64,000 nt of DNA, taken from contig VUYT01000027.1 in assembly GCA_008802785.1 (NCBI GenBank), forward strand, positions 210,328-274,327, in the 5' to 3' direction. Below are positions 1-11,401 of the stretch, in pieces (the stretch's first letter is position 1; every line of letters begins with the position of its first letter). The translations under genes were made by a program, and so were the position numbers. Source of the stretch: Symmetrospora coprosmae. Taxonomy: Eukaryota; Basidiomycota; Cystobasidiomycetes; Symmetrosporaceae. Below the pieces are notes generated by a model. The model did not search any database, was not told where the DNA came from, and saw only the letters and a list, made by a program, of their open reading frames with translations.

Positions 1-747
1 TCAATAGCGCTAGTTGAAGTCGGAAGCTTCTGAGCAGATGCGGGTATTCATGCCTGTATGCGAATGCCAAGCGACGGTAGACTTCACATGCACAGCCTGA
101 AGATATTCTATAGCTGACCCTGAGCGCCGAGCCGACGCAGTCAGCTATGACACTCTGGCGACATCGCCTGTGGGCAGCGCTCACACGAAGCCGACCAGGA
201 AATACGCATGTATCTTGCGGTACTGCACCGTATCGAAGACGGTCAGAAGAATGAGTCCCTCAGCGCCAACGAGGGCAAAAGCGACTGCCGCGCCAGCTAC
301 CTGCCTTTGGCGGTCACTGGTATAGCGGACAAGTCGCCCCCGGTTCCGAGCCCAGAACTCGACGATGATGGCCACATCGAAAAGCACGACCGCGAGAGTG
401 CTTCCGGTGACGAAGAGAGGTTTCAAAGGCCCCGCGCCCTATTCGACGGGTCAGCCAGCGCACTCATTCCAGTTGACATTCTACCACATGCACGCAGCAG
501 CTCCGAGATGAGCGTGATAGAGCCAGGCTCGTGCTCAAAATGCTGCAGGGCGTGGTGAAGATGCGAATCATGCACGCGAGAGCGCACCTCCTCGATACGC
601 GCCAGGAGCATAGTGCCAAGTGTGCCTGTGCAACAGCCGTCACGGTCGAGCTCGCTCAACTCAAGCACCAGCTCTTTGAGCGAGGTCCAGGCACTCACCA
701 GCCCATATGACTGCCGCGAGAAGAGGCAGTAGCCAGTAGAGGGGCAT
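1..747 (-). CDS. Sfk1/DRAM/Frag1-family membrane protein, copy 1, partial (runs off left edge)
   Basis: The family spans the membrane several times and, in yeast Sfk1, supports phosphoinositide signalling and lipid asymmetry at the plasma membrane. The best start is at 747 (MPLYWLLPLLAAVIW). The core exon near 181-430 carries the family signature PLFVTGSTLAVVLFD, then a basic GRLVRYTS turn and GLILLTVFDT. A last visible exon, about 1-95, reads CEVYRRLAFAYRHEYP and continues beyond position 1. The next copy downstream in the array has the same order of motifs. The exon-2 to exon-3 junction near 430-470 does not join in phase with any GT-AG pair I could find, unless the lumenal loop is skipped (donor near 585) or a GC donor is used. 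The copy may therefore be degenerating. The family call is firm; integrity is uncertain. Confidence 0.7.
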
Positions 748-1075
748 GCAGACGCCAGGAAGCGATCGCCTGCCACGATGGCTTAATTCAGAGTGGCTGC
801 CCTGAAGCGTACGTTGAGGCGCCAGACAATCGGGTGCCGGACCCTGTTTGGAAGCTGAGCCACCGCCATGAGTCAAGTGTCAGTACATATGTTGGCGCTT
901 GCTGACATGTACTAATTCGGGCGCGTCTGCTGCCCAGTACAGATTCCTTTGTTGTGGCTCGCCAAAGGGTTGTGCCATCTAAACTCGGATCTGACGAATA
1001 CTCTGATTCCCACCGAAGCAGCAGAATGTTGAAAGTGCTAAAGATGGGGACTGCGTTGGCTGACTCATATGCCGG

Positions 1076-2247
1076 TCATGCGGTGCCGTCGCGGCGTGCC
1101 AGTCTTACCGTGACATCTAGGGTCGATATGATGGCACAAGCAGCTCTATATGTAGTACTTGGCGACAGACCGCCCTTGCCCTCAGGAGGTCTCCGAGAGT
1201 ATTGGATGTGGCTTCTCTCCTGCTTCGAGTGTTCTAGGGAGGAGTCGGGAGAAAAAACACAGATCAGCTTGACAAGACTGGACCGGAGGCGCCTGCACAA
1301 TGCTACCCACGGTTTTAGATCGAGCGCGAATGCACCCATGAAAGTGATGAAGACGATTGATATGATCCACTCCAGCAAAGCAGCCGTGTCGTGTTCCTTC
1401 TGTCGCTTCAGGACGAAGAAGGCTGAGAGGGATGCGAGATCAGTCTACAACCTGCAGACAGACGTATAGGCGAAACGAGCTCGTCCTGACCGTTGGCCAG
1501 GAACGCCGTAGTGACGGAGAAGACGACTTGAATCCAGAAGCTCTTGGTGAGATACGGGTACTCGTACCTATACGCTTTCGCTAGGCGCCGGTAAACCTCG
1601 CATGCAAAGGCTGCGGCAATGGCATAGCCGATGCTGAAGGCATTCTTCTTTCAGCCTCACCGATCCATTTGACAGATCGAAGCGCTCCGACCTACATGAA
1701 CACGTAAAGAAGCACGCTGTGCAGATCCTCGTATTCTTCAGTGTCGAAGGCCGTCAAAGCGATCAGTCCCACCGCGCCCATTACGGCAAAGACGAGGGCC
1801 ATGACTGCGAGCTGCTTTTGCCGGGCGGAGGTATATCGGACGAGCCGGCCCTGATTGCGAAGTCTGAATTCTGCTAGCAGAGCGATGTCGAACAGCACGA
1901 CCGCGACTGTACTGCCTGCGACGAAGAGGGATTTGAGCGGACCGGCGCCCTGGACAGGCGGACAGGCCAAGACATTCAGCTCATATTAACCCGCTGGCAG
2001 CGCACTAGCACACTTACGACCTCTGATATCAAGGATAGCCCATCGTGCTGCTCCCGGACATCGCGCGTATGCAGCGCTCGAGGGCTGCGAATGTATAGCG
2101 AGAAAGTGCGCCGTGAACATGGTAGACAAGGTGCCTAGTCAACGATGTCAGGAAGCACGTTCAGTGTGGTAGTCAATGTGCCATTGGGCAGCACCTACCC
2201 GCTCACGTCAGCGCGGCCGATACGGGCAGGAGCCAGTAGAAGGTCAT
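1076..2247 (-). CDS. Sfk1/DRAM/Frag1-family membrane protein, copy 2, possibly a pseudogene
   Basis: This is a second tandem paralogue. Its core exon (1692-1970 region) has SLFVAGSTVAVVLFDIALL, GRLVRYTSARQ and GLIALTAFDT. It splices from just before position 1695 into an exon reading FIIGYAIAAAFACEVYRRLA, and then to LLEWIISIVFITFMGAF. The N-terminal exon starts at 2247 (MTFYWLLPVSAAL), or at 2257 in another frame. That exon ends at a GTGAGC donor whose phase does not match the next exon frame, and the following junction is also out of phase. An in-frame TGA follows the donor directly. Either the splicing is non-canonical or the 5' part is disrupted. The C-terminal end at 1076 is the first stop after an unsupported low-similarity tail. 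Confidence 0.6.
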
Positions 2248-2663
2248 CAGGACTCATGCAGTACAAGCCGACTTGTTCGCTGATCTCGGGACGTAAGTAA
2301 AGGACTGACCAGACATATGTGTGCTGCATGGGTCGACGTGATGCGCGACCCTACACAGGCGCAAGCCCTTTGTCAAGAGCTTGACATCGAAATGGTGACA
2401 GGCGGCCAGGCGCTCGCTGACACGCACAAGTGATGGAGTGCTTAGCTGGTCAGCAAGCGGACCGTTGTGAACTTGTCAGGTTTGGAAATTGTCGTGCTTG
2501 GAAAGGACTCCGCCAAAGCGTCGCGTCCATGCACCTCTGGATTTTCGGCTCAGAAAGCCGAGTAACGGCACAACTATGCACATCTAGGAGACAATACTTA
2601 CAATCTGTATGGACACTGACTGCTGTTGCTATTAGGCTGCGTGTATAAGCATTTGTGGGCTCC

Positions 2664-3950
2664 CTAGAAATTGCGAGCGGGGTACATGGCCTGCTCGCCA
2701 CCATTTTGGACCATGGGCTGGCCCGAGGAGTAGCTGTCGCGTCCAATGGGGGTGTTACTCCCTGTTGGGTGATTCGCATAGTGTCCAGAGGGGTCCTCCC
2801 GGAAGACGGGCCCTCCAGTGACGCTCGGGCCGTTTTGCTGAGCCATAGCCATCTCCTCGGCAGTCGGGAAGCGGTCGTGCTTGCTGCCGACAGCGGGAAT
2901 AAAGTCCATAATGAAACTAGCTTGATAGAGGATGAAGAAGCTTGCACGATAACATATCACACCTGTCAGGAGAAGTTCTCGCCACCCACTGCTTAGAACC
3001 GAATACCGGCATTTTGAAATCACTCACAGACAAACGGTCCACTCCAATACGGCGGCCGTGTTGTACCGATCGCGATAATTCTCGACGCCAAAACCGATGA
3101 CAAGGGCGACCTCGATAAAGATGAAGGCGAGCTTTGTCCAGAAGCTGATTCGAAGGATGCGGTACTCTCTGAACTTCATCCCGAGTCGCTGGTACTCTGC
3201 GCAGATGAAGATGGCAGAGACGACGTATCCGGCACTGTATGGGGGAATTATTCAGGTCAGCGGCCTTCTCAAATAACGCACGGCAAGACCAGTCCTCACA
3301 CAAAACTACCATCGTAGCGGAAAGTGCGCCAGTGGGGAACAATGGGTCAGCGCTCAGGGTGAGCGAGATCTACGCCTCAAGCACTACCTGCTCACATCCC
3401 AAGTCCAGTGTAGTGAGCTCCTCGGTGATACCGCGAATTGGCGGATGCCAGGAGGATCAAGCCCGCTGCTCCAATGATGGCAAAGACCGAGGCGAGAACC
3501 GACAGAATCTTCTGGCCCTTACTAGTATTGTGCGCGAGGCGTCCCTTGTGGCGGAGCCAGCGCTCGGATATGAAAGCCAGGTCGAAGATGACGACCGAGA
3601 CTGTCGATCCAGCAATGAACAGAGGCTGGATACCCGTCGCGCCAATGTCACTGGGTTTCGTGCGACCGAGTAACAGTCAGTCGTCCGATCATGACGAGCT
3701 CGAGGAGACAGTGCCCAAAGCGTACCTGACGTATGCGATGGTCTGAGCGGGATCCATCGTAACATACTGCGGCTTGCCCTGTGCCAGCCAAACGATCATC
3801 ATGGCGAGGAGCGTGCCTGCAGGAACCGCCACATTGACGTCAACACTCAACTCTGGGAGCAGCTGCACAGCACGCGCAGAACGCACCGAACCATACTGCT
3901 GCTGCAAGGAAAGGCAGTTGCCAGTACGAGAGGAACCATCCGCAGGCCAT
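2664..3950 (-). CDS. SFK1: Sfk1/DRAM/Frag1-family plasma-membrane protein, copy 3, intact
   Basis: Five exons join in perfect phase: 3887-3950, 3726-3816, 3396-3650, 3028-3234 and 2664-2940. They give about 297 aa. The protein starts MACGWFLSYWQLPFLAAAVW (helix 1) and then a lumenal loop ending DPAQTIAYVSDIGATG. The family core PLFIAGSTVSVVIFDLAF follows, with GRLAHNTSKGQ, GYVVSAIFICAEYQRLG, FWTKLAFIFIEVALVIGFG, LEWTVCLFFILYQASF and a cytosolic hydrophilic tail. The Frag1/DRAM/Sfk1 family is known for regulating PI4-kinase anchoring, lipid flip-flop or autophagy; which role applies here is inference. The start is set by the helix-1 methionine. The gene faces the thioesterase at 4429 across a roughly 480-bp shared upstream region. 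Confidence 0.86.
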
Positions 3951-4428
3951 GTTTGCCAGTTGTGTGAGTCTTTTTTCTTTCAGGCCCAAAGGGAGAGATC
4001 CAGAGAGCAGGGGTGGCGCGCTCTGCACTCGACGTCAAGGGAGCGGCGGCGGCAGCGAGATGCAATGCACAATAGCGTATGTATGGACGGTGAAAGATGC
4101 GGATGACGCAGAGAAGAGGGGAAGGGGATGAGCAGCAGAGTAAATCTATGTTGGGCGGCTTTTTGCAGTGATGTAATCACGCTCGCAGCTCACTCACGGC
4201 CTCACGTCGGACAGTCATCACGGTCGATCATTTCAACCCGCCAGCCCGGGAAAGCCGCGCCGCCGTCGGATGGACTCCGGCCGAACCCCCCTTTCGTCAC
4301 GTGACCGCCATCGGCGATTGTCGGAGATAAGCTCAAGTATAGGGTGAGTAGGGGCGCCCTGCCTCTGCATTGCACAGTCAAGGTGCCTCTGCTTTCTTGC
4401 TTGCTCGAGGTGTTGGCCAGTAGTAAGA
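3951..4428. promoter_or_regulatory. Divergent intergenic region (Sfk1-like copy 3 / thioesterase)
   Basis: No convincing coding exon on either strand. It must hold both 5' regions because the flanking genes point away from each other. No clear TATA box or repeat was seen. Confidence 0.5.
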
Positions 4429-5220
4429 ATGCCTTCATACGATGAGGCCATTCCGCCATTGCGGGCTGAGCCGCCGAACGGCAAGAAAGCCACGAGCAGC
4501 TTCATTTTCCTGCACGGACTGGGCGACGAAGGGTCCAGTGAGGCGCGCGCCTGCGGCCATTCATGAGGGCGGCACTGCTCCACACACGACGACACGTCTA
4601 ACTCAGCTCGCGCAGGCTACCAGAATCTGGCAGATCAGTTCCATCGCGCGGGCAAGCTTCCCAACACCCGCTTTGTCCTGCCAACGGCCGAGTTCAACAG
4701 GGACGCTGCGGAAAGAGCGTGGTACCCACCCGTGTCTCCGCATTTCGAAGATGCATCGGGAGCAGGAGATAGCATCGACGTCTACGAGCCTGCCATGGCG
4801 GTAGTGGACGCACTCATCGAGGCAGAAGTGCAGAGCGGGATTCCTCGCAATCGCATAGTTGTGGGGGGCTTCTCGCAAGGCTCGGCCGTCACCATCCTGT
4901 GGGCCCTGCGGAACCAGAAGAGAGCGGAAGACAAGGTGGCTGCTCTGGCCATGGTTGCTGGCTACGTTCCGATGCGAGGCAGCCTGGACAAGCTGGTGCA
5001 ATCGGACAGGGCGCTCCTCAGGGATCAGCCCATTGTCATCATCCACGGGCAGGAGGACACGCTCATCCCGCTATGGGTCGCGCAGAAAGGCATCAAGCTG
5101 ATCGAGGAGGACTACCAATTCGAGGTCAACTGGGCCGCATGCCCTGGCATGCGGCACAACTTTACGGGACAGAGCATGGGCATGCTATGTCAGTTCCTGG
5201 AGAGCGTCCTGGAGGAGTGA
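4429..5220 (+). CDS. Acyl-protein thioesterase / carboxylesterase-family alpha/beta hydrolase
   Basis: The start at 4429 gives MPSYDEAIPPL, followed by the oxyanion-loop motif FIFLHGLGDEG. One intron (donor GTGAGG near 4540, acceptor near 4614) joins to SYQNLADQF. The nucleophile elbow is GFSQG (Ser), the acid is in GQEDTLIP (Asp) and the histidine is in GMRHNF, so the catalytic triad is complete. The length of about 235 aa matches APT1/lysophospholipase enzymes, which remove palmitate from cytosolic proteins such as Ras. The usual substrate-loop sequence after the WY motif is divergent (AWYPPVSPHFEDASG), so substrate choice could differ from classical APT1. A general carboxylesterase of the same family is the alternative. 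Confidence 0.85.
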
Positions 5221-5624
5221 TGGACTAGAACGGGGAGGAGGAAGGGATGGTCAGGATGAGTGTGAGCAGCAGAGGTTCCGAGTGATAGTACTACGGCAGA
5301 ACGACACATGAAGGCGGATATGCTACACCGTGCAATGCAAGGCCACATCCTCGCTTGTGGCGGCGTCAGTTCGGGAGAGCTCTCAAGGCCCGGGCCGGTT
5401 CAGAGCATGAGACGAAGACGAGCAGCTTGGCAGCGGTGTACTGTAGCATTTGGACCATGCTTCTTGTCTATTCTGTGCTGCTCCTTTCCTGCGTGGTGAC
5501 GGGTGAAAGGGCCTTTGTGCAAGCTGCCAGTGCGCGTGTGTGCCCAAAGGCACCAGCCGGTCCCGCCGTGCTGACGGCTTGGACCAGCTTCCATCAGCTC
5601 CATTTGGTACGGCACCGGCTTGCT

Positions 5625-7639
5625 ATGGCCGACAGCAAGGATACGCCGAGCACGGCTGGAACGGCGGGAACGCTGTCGCATACAGAAGATGGTGCATCTC
5701 CCGGCTATCCGTCAGGCTCGTCAGCGCGTGCGCCGAGCATCGCCACCAGCGCGACGACACGAGCCAGTGCGAGTACAGCGGGAGGATACGAGACGGCCGA
5801 TGCAGGCGCGCATATCGATGCAGATGGATCAGTAGCACCCACAGATGGCCGTGTTGGAGCTGCTGCAGCAGCGGAACGCGAGGGTCCAGCTCTCTCGACA
5901 GCAACGGCTGCGGATGCTGACGCCGCGCACGAGCCCGAGGAGGACAGCAATGACGGCGACGACGAAGAGCATTACAATGCAAGCAGATCCTCCTCCCAAA
6001 CAGGCGCGCAGCCCATCAACACAGCCCTCGCCATCCCTCCTCCGTCCAGCGCGACAACCCCGACGTCGTTTCACTCGATGACGCCCGCCTTGCAGCTACG
6101 TCTCGGCCTCTTCCACCGCCTCAAAGCTGGCGTACTGTCACTCCGCGGCCGCACAAAGTTCGTCCTTGGATTCACCTCCTTCCTCTCGCTCGCACAGGTC
6201 GCGACCTTCATCACCCTGCTCGCCTTGACCGCGAGCGACCCGTGCGACAAGCCCTTGCGGACGTACCTCGCCCTGCACGTCGTGCGCGTGTCCGTCGCAG
6301 CGCCAATAAAGGTCTACAATGCGCTTGCGCCGAGAAGGCGACGAGGCGACGAGGATACGGAGGAGGCCAGAGAGAGGCGCGAGCGGAACAGGCTGGTCGG
6401 GAATCAACGGCTCGATGCGCGTGTCAGGGGGTAAGACGGTGCACCCCTAGTTCCTCCAGACAAGCACACGCATCTAACATGCGAACATCTCAACCTTGTC
6501 GCCCGCAGCCTCACGGACCTCGTTTCACTCTTCTCCTTTCTCTGGTTCGTCCTAGGCAATTTCTGGGTCTTCTCGTCGCTACACACCTGCAGGGCGTCCT
6601 CTCCCGAACTATGGTGGGGCAGCATGGCGAGCCTCATCATTTCATACTTGCGTGCCGTCGAGATCCTTGCGATCGTGCTCGCCGTCGTCTTCTTCCTACC
6701 AGGTGAGCCGGCCCTGCGGCTCCTGAGCTTTGCGGGTCCTCTACTGATGCGCCCGAACGTCCGTCATCTGTTTCCTCAGTCGTTCTCCTCGGTATGCGCA
6801 TGTTCGGCGGCCTGGAAAAGAAGCACGAGATCGGTCCATTGACGAAAGAGCAAATCGAGAAGCTGCCCAAAGTGTGCTATATACCGGCTCCGCCTGAAGA
6901 AGGACAAGCAAAGCATGCACCGGAGGCTGGAACGGATGAGGGTGCCGCTCAGTCGAACCAGATCAGCACGGCTGTTTCAGACAAGCCGGAGGTGCAAAGA
7001 GTGGAGTTGGAGATGCAGGATCTGTCTCGGCCAGAAGCTGCATCTCCGAAAGTGCCTCCGGCTGTTGCCGAGCCGGCGCCCTCGCCCGCAACAGGACCGC
7101 CTGTCGCGCTGCCTGCAACAGAAGCGAAGAATCCGGCCGCGCCCCCTGCGACCGCGGCCCGTCCAAGGCGGCGGCACTTGCTGCGCCTCTTCTTCCGCCG
7201 TCACCGCGAAGCTCCCGCAGACACGTCCGCGACCGACAAAAGCGCCGGCCCCGGATCCGACGGGATATACGTGTCCACGCCGCACCCGCTCCACGCGCTG
7301 CCGGACAACCTGTCTACTTGCCCAATCTGCCTTTGCGACTTTCTCGCTCCGCCCCTGCGCAGCGAGAGCGCAGCCGACCAGGCAAAGAAGCTCGCAGAGC
7401 TCGAAACCCTCAATCTCCTGCCGTGTGGGCACTGCCTGCACAAAGACTGCCTCGCAGAATGGCTCGCTACCTCGGGCCGATGCCCCGTCTGCCAGGCTGC
7501 CGTGTACCCTGAGCTGGAAGATAAGGAAGGCAAGAAGGGCGGCCGAATACGAAGACGCTCCCGCACAGCTAGTACAGCTGCCCCCGCTTCAGGTGACGGC
7601 CAGGGCCAGCAGCAGAACGGCAGTGATAACAACGTGTAA
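5625..7639 (+). CDS. Multi-span membrane RING-H2 E3 ubiquitin ligase
   Basis: Three exons (5625-6430, 6509-6702, 6780-7639) join in phase to about 619 aa. The first 170 residues are Ala/Ser/Thr-rich and disordered. Hydrophobic segments follow: FVLGFTSFLSLAQVATFI, LFSFLWFVLGNFWVFSS and a third around YLRAVEILAIVLAVVFFLPV. A long cytosolic tail carries the C-terminal RING: CPICLCDF, then CGHCLHKDCLAEWL and CPVC (C3H2C3). RING proteins of this layout ubiquitinate substrates at internal membranes; the substrate here is unknown. Upstream in-frame ATGs at 5355 and 5457 exist; 5625 was chosen because the region before it looks like untranslated sequence. The second membrane RING gene at 29746 shares the general plan but not the sequence. 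Confidence 0.8.
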
Positions 7640-7973
7640 CAGCCCTCGTCCACTCTAAGTCCTGGTTCTCACCCAATGTAGCGAATCGACTACCCCCCTG
7701 TCGCGAGCCTTAGCATGTAGATGTCGCAGTGAGCAACACTCATCGTTGTCCTGACAAGAAAGTACTGCCATATGGCAGTTCTCACCCATTCCCCCGGACC
7801 AACCCCTCTGGTATGCTATGAATGCTAGATGTACAACGCCACACGTAAGGAGCACCAAGAAGTCATTAGTGAAGAATTGCATGGGTAATGTCCATTTTGG
7901 GAAGCGGTGATCAACAGCCTAGCAGGCGCCCCTGCCGGTGATCATGCGCTGTTCTTGCGATCCTTCCCACCCT
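7640..7973. other. Convergent intergenic region
   Basis: This lies between the 3' ends of the RING gene (+) and the Zn2Cys6 factor (-). It is less GC-rich than its surroundings. No supported gene was seen. Confidence 0.5.
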
Positions 7974-10900
7974 TCACATGATGAGAAGGGTCCACCTGCG
8001 AGCCTGAGCGACGTCCTTCCAGCTGTGGCATGGCTCTCCCGCCTCGAGGCGCTCTGAATTTCGCTGCCATACCTCGTCCATGATGCTCCTCAAACTCCAG
8101 ATGTTTCCAGCGGGACCTACCAGGGCAGGGCGACATAGCAGACAAGGAGATGTGTCGGACGTCAGCGCAATGCCGTACAAGCGATGACCAATCTGTGCAG
8201 ACTGACTGTTCCAGGTGCTGTCGAGCCGCCTGTACAGGACACTTCGATCGTTCTGGCTGGTAGCGACAGCGCCGGCGATGAAGAAGGCAAAGATGGCCGA
8301 CGTGTTGTAGTTAGAGTCTGCCGAGAGCGTCATCAGCAGCCATTCGACTTCATTTGACACCGCAGGCAGAGTGGGTCGCTCACTCTGCTCAATGTTGCCG
8401 AGAAGGTTGACTATCTCGCCAACGCGCGCCTGTATGGCTTGATCGTTTGGCGCGACCTCGTGCAGCTCAAGCAGAAGGTGTATGCTCGTGCCGAGACGGA
8501 ACAGGTCGAAGAAGCGTACGGAGACGGCGCGATGTACCTGAGCCTCTCGCGCCACGCTCGGTGGGAGCAGCAGCCGTCCTGGACGGGCAAACTGGATTTT
8601 CGACTCGAGGTCGCGGATCTTCTGCGTCAGCTTTGATTGCGCTGCTCGGACTTCCGTAGGAGAGGGCGGAGCCGGTGGGTTGGCGGTTGTGTGCTCGCCT
8701 TCCTCGTCTTTAGCGCCTCCCGCAGACATCTGCACCTGCCCATCCCCTTCGACGGGCAGAGAGGCGGCGACTTCCTGCAGGCGCAGCGCATGCTGCTCCT
8801 CCTTCAGCTGCGTGATCTCGTTGAGCAAGCTGACGAAGAAGGTAGGTATACCAAGGAGGCCCGTCATGGTGTAATCTTCGTAGTTGAACCCCGACAAGCC
8901 AGCACGGCGTTCTTCTTCCTGATCCCACTGCTCGATGATCTGGAGGAGCGTGCTGAGCGTGTATTTCCCTGAACTGACGCTTCGAAGGTCGCCGGGGCGC
9001 CGAGATAGGTTGGCAAGCACCTCGTACACCACATGCAACCGGACAAGGAAGCGGAAGTCCGCCGATGCCCCTGTACGCTGACTGGCCTCCGGCGCGGACA
9101 GCAGGTCGAAGCGCGCATTGATGACACCCTGCGCTCGCTGTGAGAAATGTTGAGGTTGCGTTGTGCCAGCATCGAAGACGCTGTACCTGAGATTGAGCAT
9201 AGAGGTCGAATTAGCTCAAGAATTAGAACTGGCGGAGATTGACTGAAGGGGGACATACAGCGACAGGAGCAGCAGCGTGAACAGACCGATATCATCTTGC
9301 TGCTGAAGAGAGCGCACGTATAGATCCACGCTAGCCTCGAAATACAGCATGCTCTCGGCTCGTGCTTCGACCGAGTGCGGCTGCTGATTGATGGCGGAGA
9401 GGGCGAGCACAGCGTGTAAGAGGCAGAGAGAATCCGCCACATGCTCAGCTACGAATGTGCGGAATGGATTCTTGGCGTGGTCGATCGGATTGAAGAGGCC
9501 AACGATGTTGACAAAGTCTGTAAGGAGGAAAGCATCGAGGCACATGTCGTCTCAGCAACGTGGCTCAACGACAGATAAGTAACTCGGATGTGCCGCTCAC
9601 AATGCCTCAGCAGCTCGGCATGGCGCTGAACCGGCATGCCCTTCATGGCCTCTTCCATATTTGCAGGCACAGTCCAGTCCTTCAGCTGTCCGGTGAAGGT
9701 CGCGCCCGCAAGAACAGGCGGCGGACCGAGACCTAGCTCCTGAAGCGAAGGGACGGCCTTGTCGCGGTTGGCAGCCTGTCGATGGAGCTCGAGGCTGGAA
9801 GAGGCAGCTAGGATGGGGTCGATGGCAGGCTGGGGCGAAAAGTCGTACGCGGCCAGGTAGCGTCGCTGTGCAGGGTCGGCGGTAGTCGTACCCGTAGCCA
9901 CGCCGGTCTTGTCGTCAGGCCCGGTCTCCGCCCCTGCAGGCACGGACAAAGGTGCAGCTGTCGGGTTGGACAGCACGAGACCGGCGCCTGACGGCGCACC
10001 TGCTGCGTCAAAGTAGTCTCCGCCTTCTGCGATCTGCAGTTGGCTATGGGAATCGACTCTGTCCTGCTGATCGCCGAGCATGTTCAGGAATGCATCGTCT
10101 CGCCCGATGCTCGTACCTCTGAGACTCTCAAGCATACGACTTAGGTACTCTGGGTCAGTCCAGATGGCGTCGAGATTGTTGATGGCGCTAGACGGACCGG
10201 ACTCCGCGGGCCCAAAGCCGGTCCCAGCGTCATCATCGTCACCTTCTCCGCCTTGGAACCTCTTGCGAAGTTCCTCAATGCTATCGCGCTCATTTGCACT
10301 GTTGGTGCGATAAGCTGTGGCATTCTCGGTGTGGAAGAGCGAGTCGAAGTGGAGGGGCACAGCGCCTCCGTCTGCAGGGTGTGAGGGTGGTACACTGGTG
10401 CTCGAGTGGCTACCAGTTTGCAGCGAAGCGTAGTTGGATGGGCGTAAAGGGTGAGCGAAAGGCGCCAACGGAGCTGAGCCAAACGGAGTAGGATATTCGA
10501 CAGGTTGGAAGAAGGCCGACATTGACGGCAAGGACAGGCTGCCTCTATGCTCAGACGGTCCCTGTATCGGCACGGAGGTGGTCGTGATCGGCGAGTGCGA
10601 CCTCGAACCTGGGCGAGTGCTCGGATCATGCTCGTGCTCTTTGGGATCCGAGAGTTTTGCGCTCGTCGACGGGCGATCCGTTATAACACCCGTTCCGCCT
10701 TTACGGACCCTTTTGGCCGATCCGTTCCCAGAGGACGGGGCGCTCGAGCCGGCTGACATGACGGTGGGTGCGACGCTGCCGTTGCGTGCTGCTGCGCGCT
10801 GGGCGGCTTTGCTCAGGGCGAGGGACGGGTCCGGGTAGACACAATCCTGTTTTGCGATGGTGCATCGATTGCATATCGGGTGTGCTTCGTCGCACTTGAC

Positions 10901-11401
10901 ACGGCGGCGTCTGTTGTGCGATGGAACAGCAGCCGAGTTGGGGGGCGATTAGCATCGGAGCTAGCTGAGCAGCCAGCCATTGTGCTGCCATCGGAGATCC
11001 AGACACGTAACACACCTGCATGTTAGACAGCCTGATTTGGTTCTTCTCGCCTTCTCCTTCTCCTTTGGTAGGGCTGTACTGGTTGTGCTTGCGGTGCTCG
11101 ACGTCGGCCCCCCAGAACTGGGACGGCCCGGTGGAGCTGACTGTTGGTCCTCGCCGCTGCCGAGGCTGTAGTGGAAGCATCTCGTCGAAGCGACTGACGG
11201 GGTGGAGGGCGCAGTTGCGTAACCTCCGCGGTGGTTTCCGTCGAACGTGTCCCCGTTGGCGGCAGTGCCAGCGCTGTGGTAGCCGAGCGAGGGTAGCGAG
11301 AGGGACGATGGACGCTGCTGAATCTGACGATACTGACTGCCGTCGCTGTTGGCGTTCGCAGTCGCGATTTGAGAGTCCTTGGAGTAGTGGGGGCTGCTCA
11401 T
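7974..11401 (-). CDS. Zn2Cys6 (GAL4-type) fungal transcription factor
   Basis: The start at 11401 (MSSPHYSKDSQ) opens a Ser/Thr/Gln-rich N-terminus. The binuclear zinc cluster is split by an intron between about 10920 and 11015: GCLTCR joins to RRRVKCDEAHPICNRC and TIAKQDC, giving all six cysteines with normal spacing. The run KEKEKARRTKSG before it is basic, as expected for DNA contact. A long disordered middle (about 10750-9600) precedes the regulatory region: LLRHCERHIR, then FNPIDHAKNPF and LLHAVLALSAINQ, which resemble the fungal-specific domain (Fungal_trans_2). The C-terminal exon ends at 7974. Such proteins bind CGG-containing operators; the target pathway cannot be read from the sequence. 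The downstream neighbour is convergent, and the 5' side faces the E2 enzyme gene. Confidence 0.88.
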
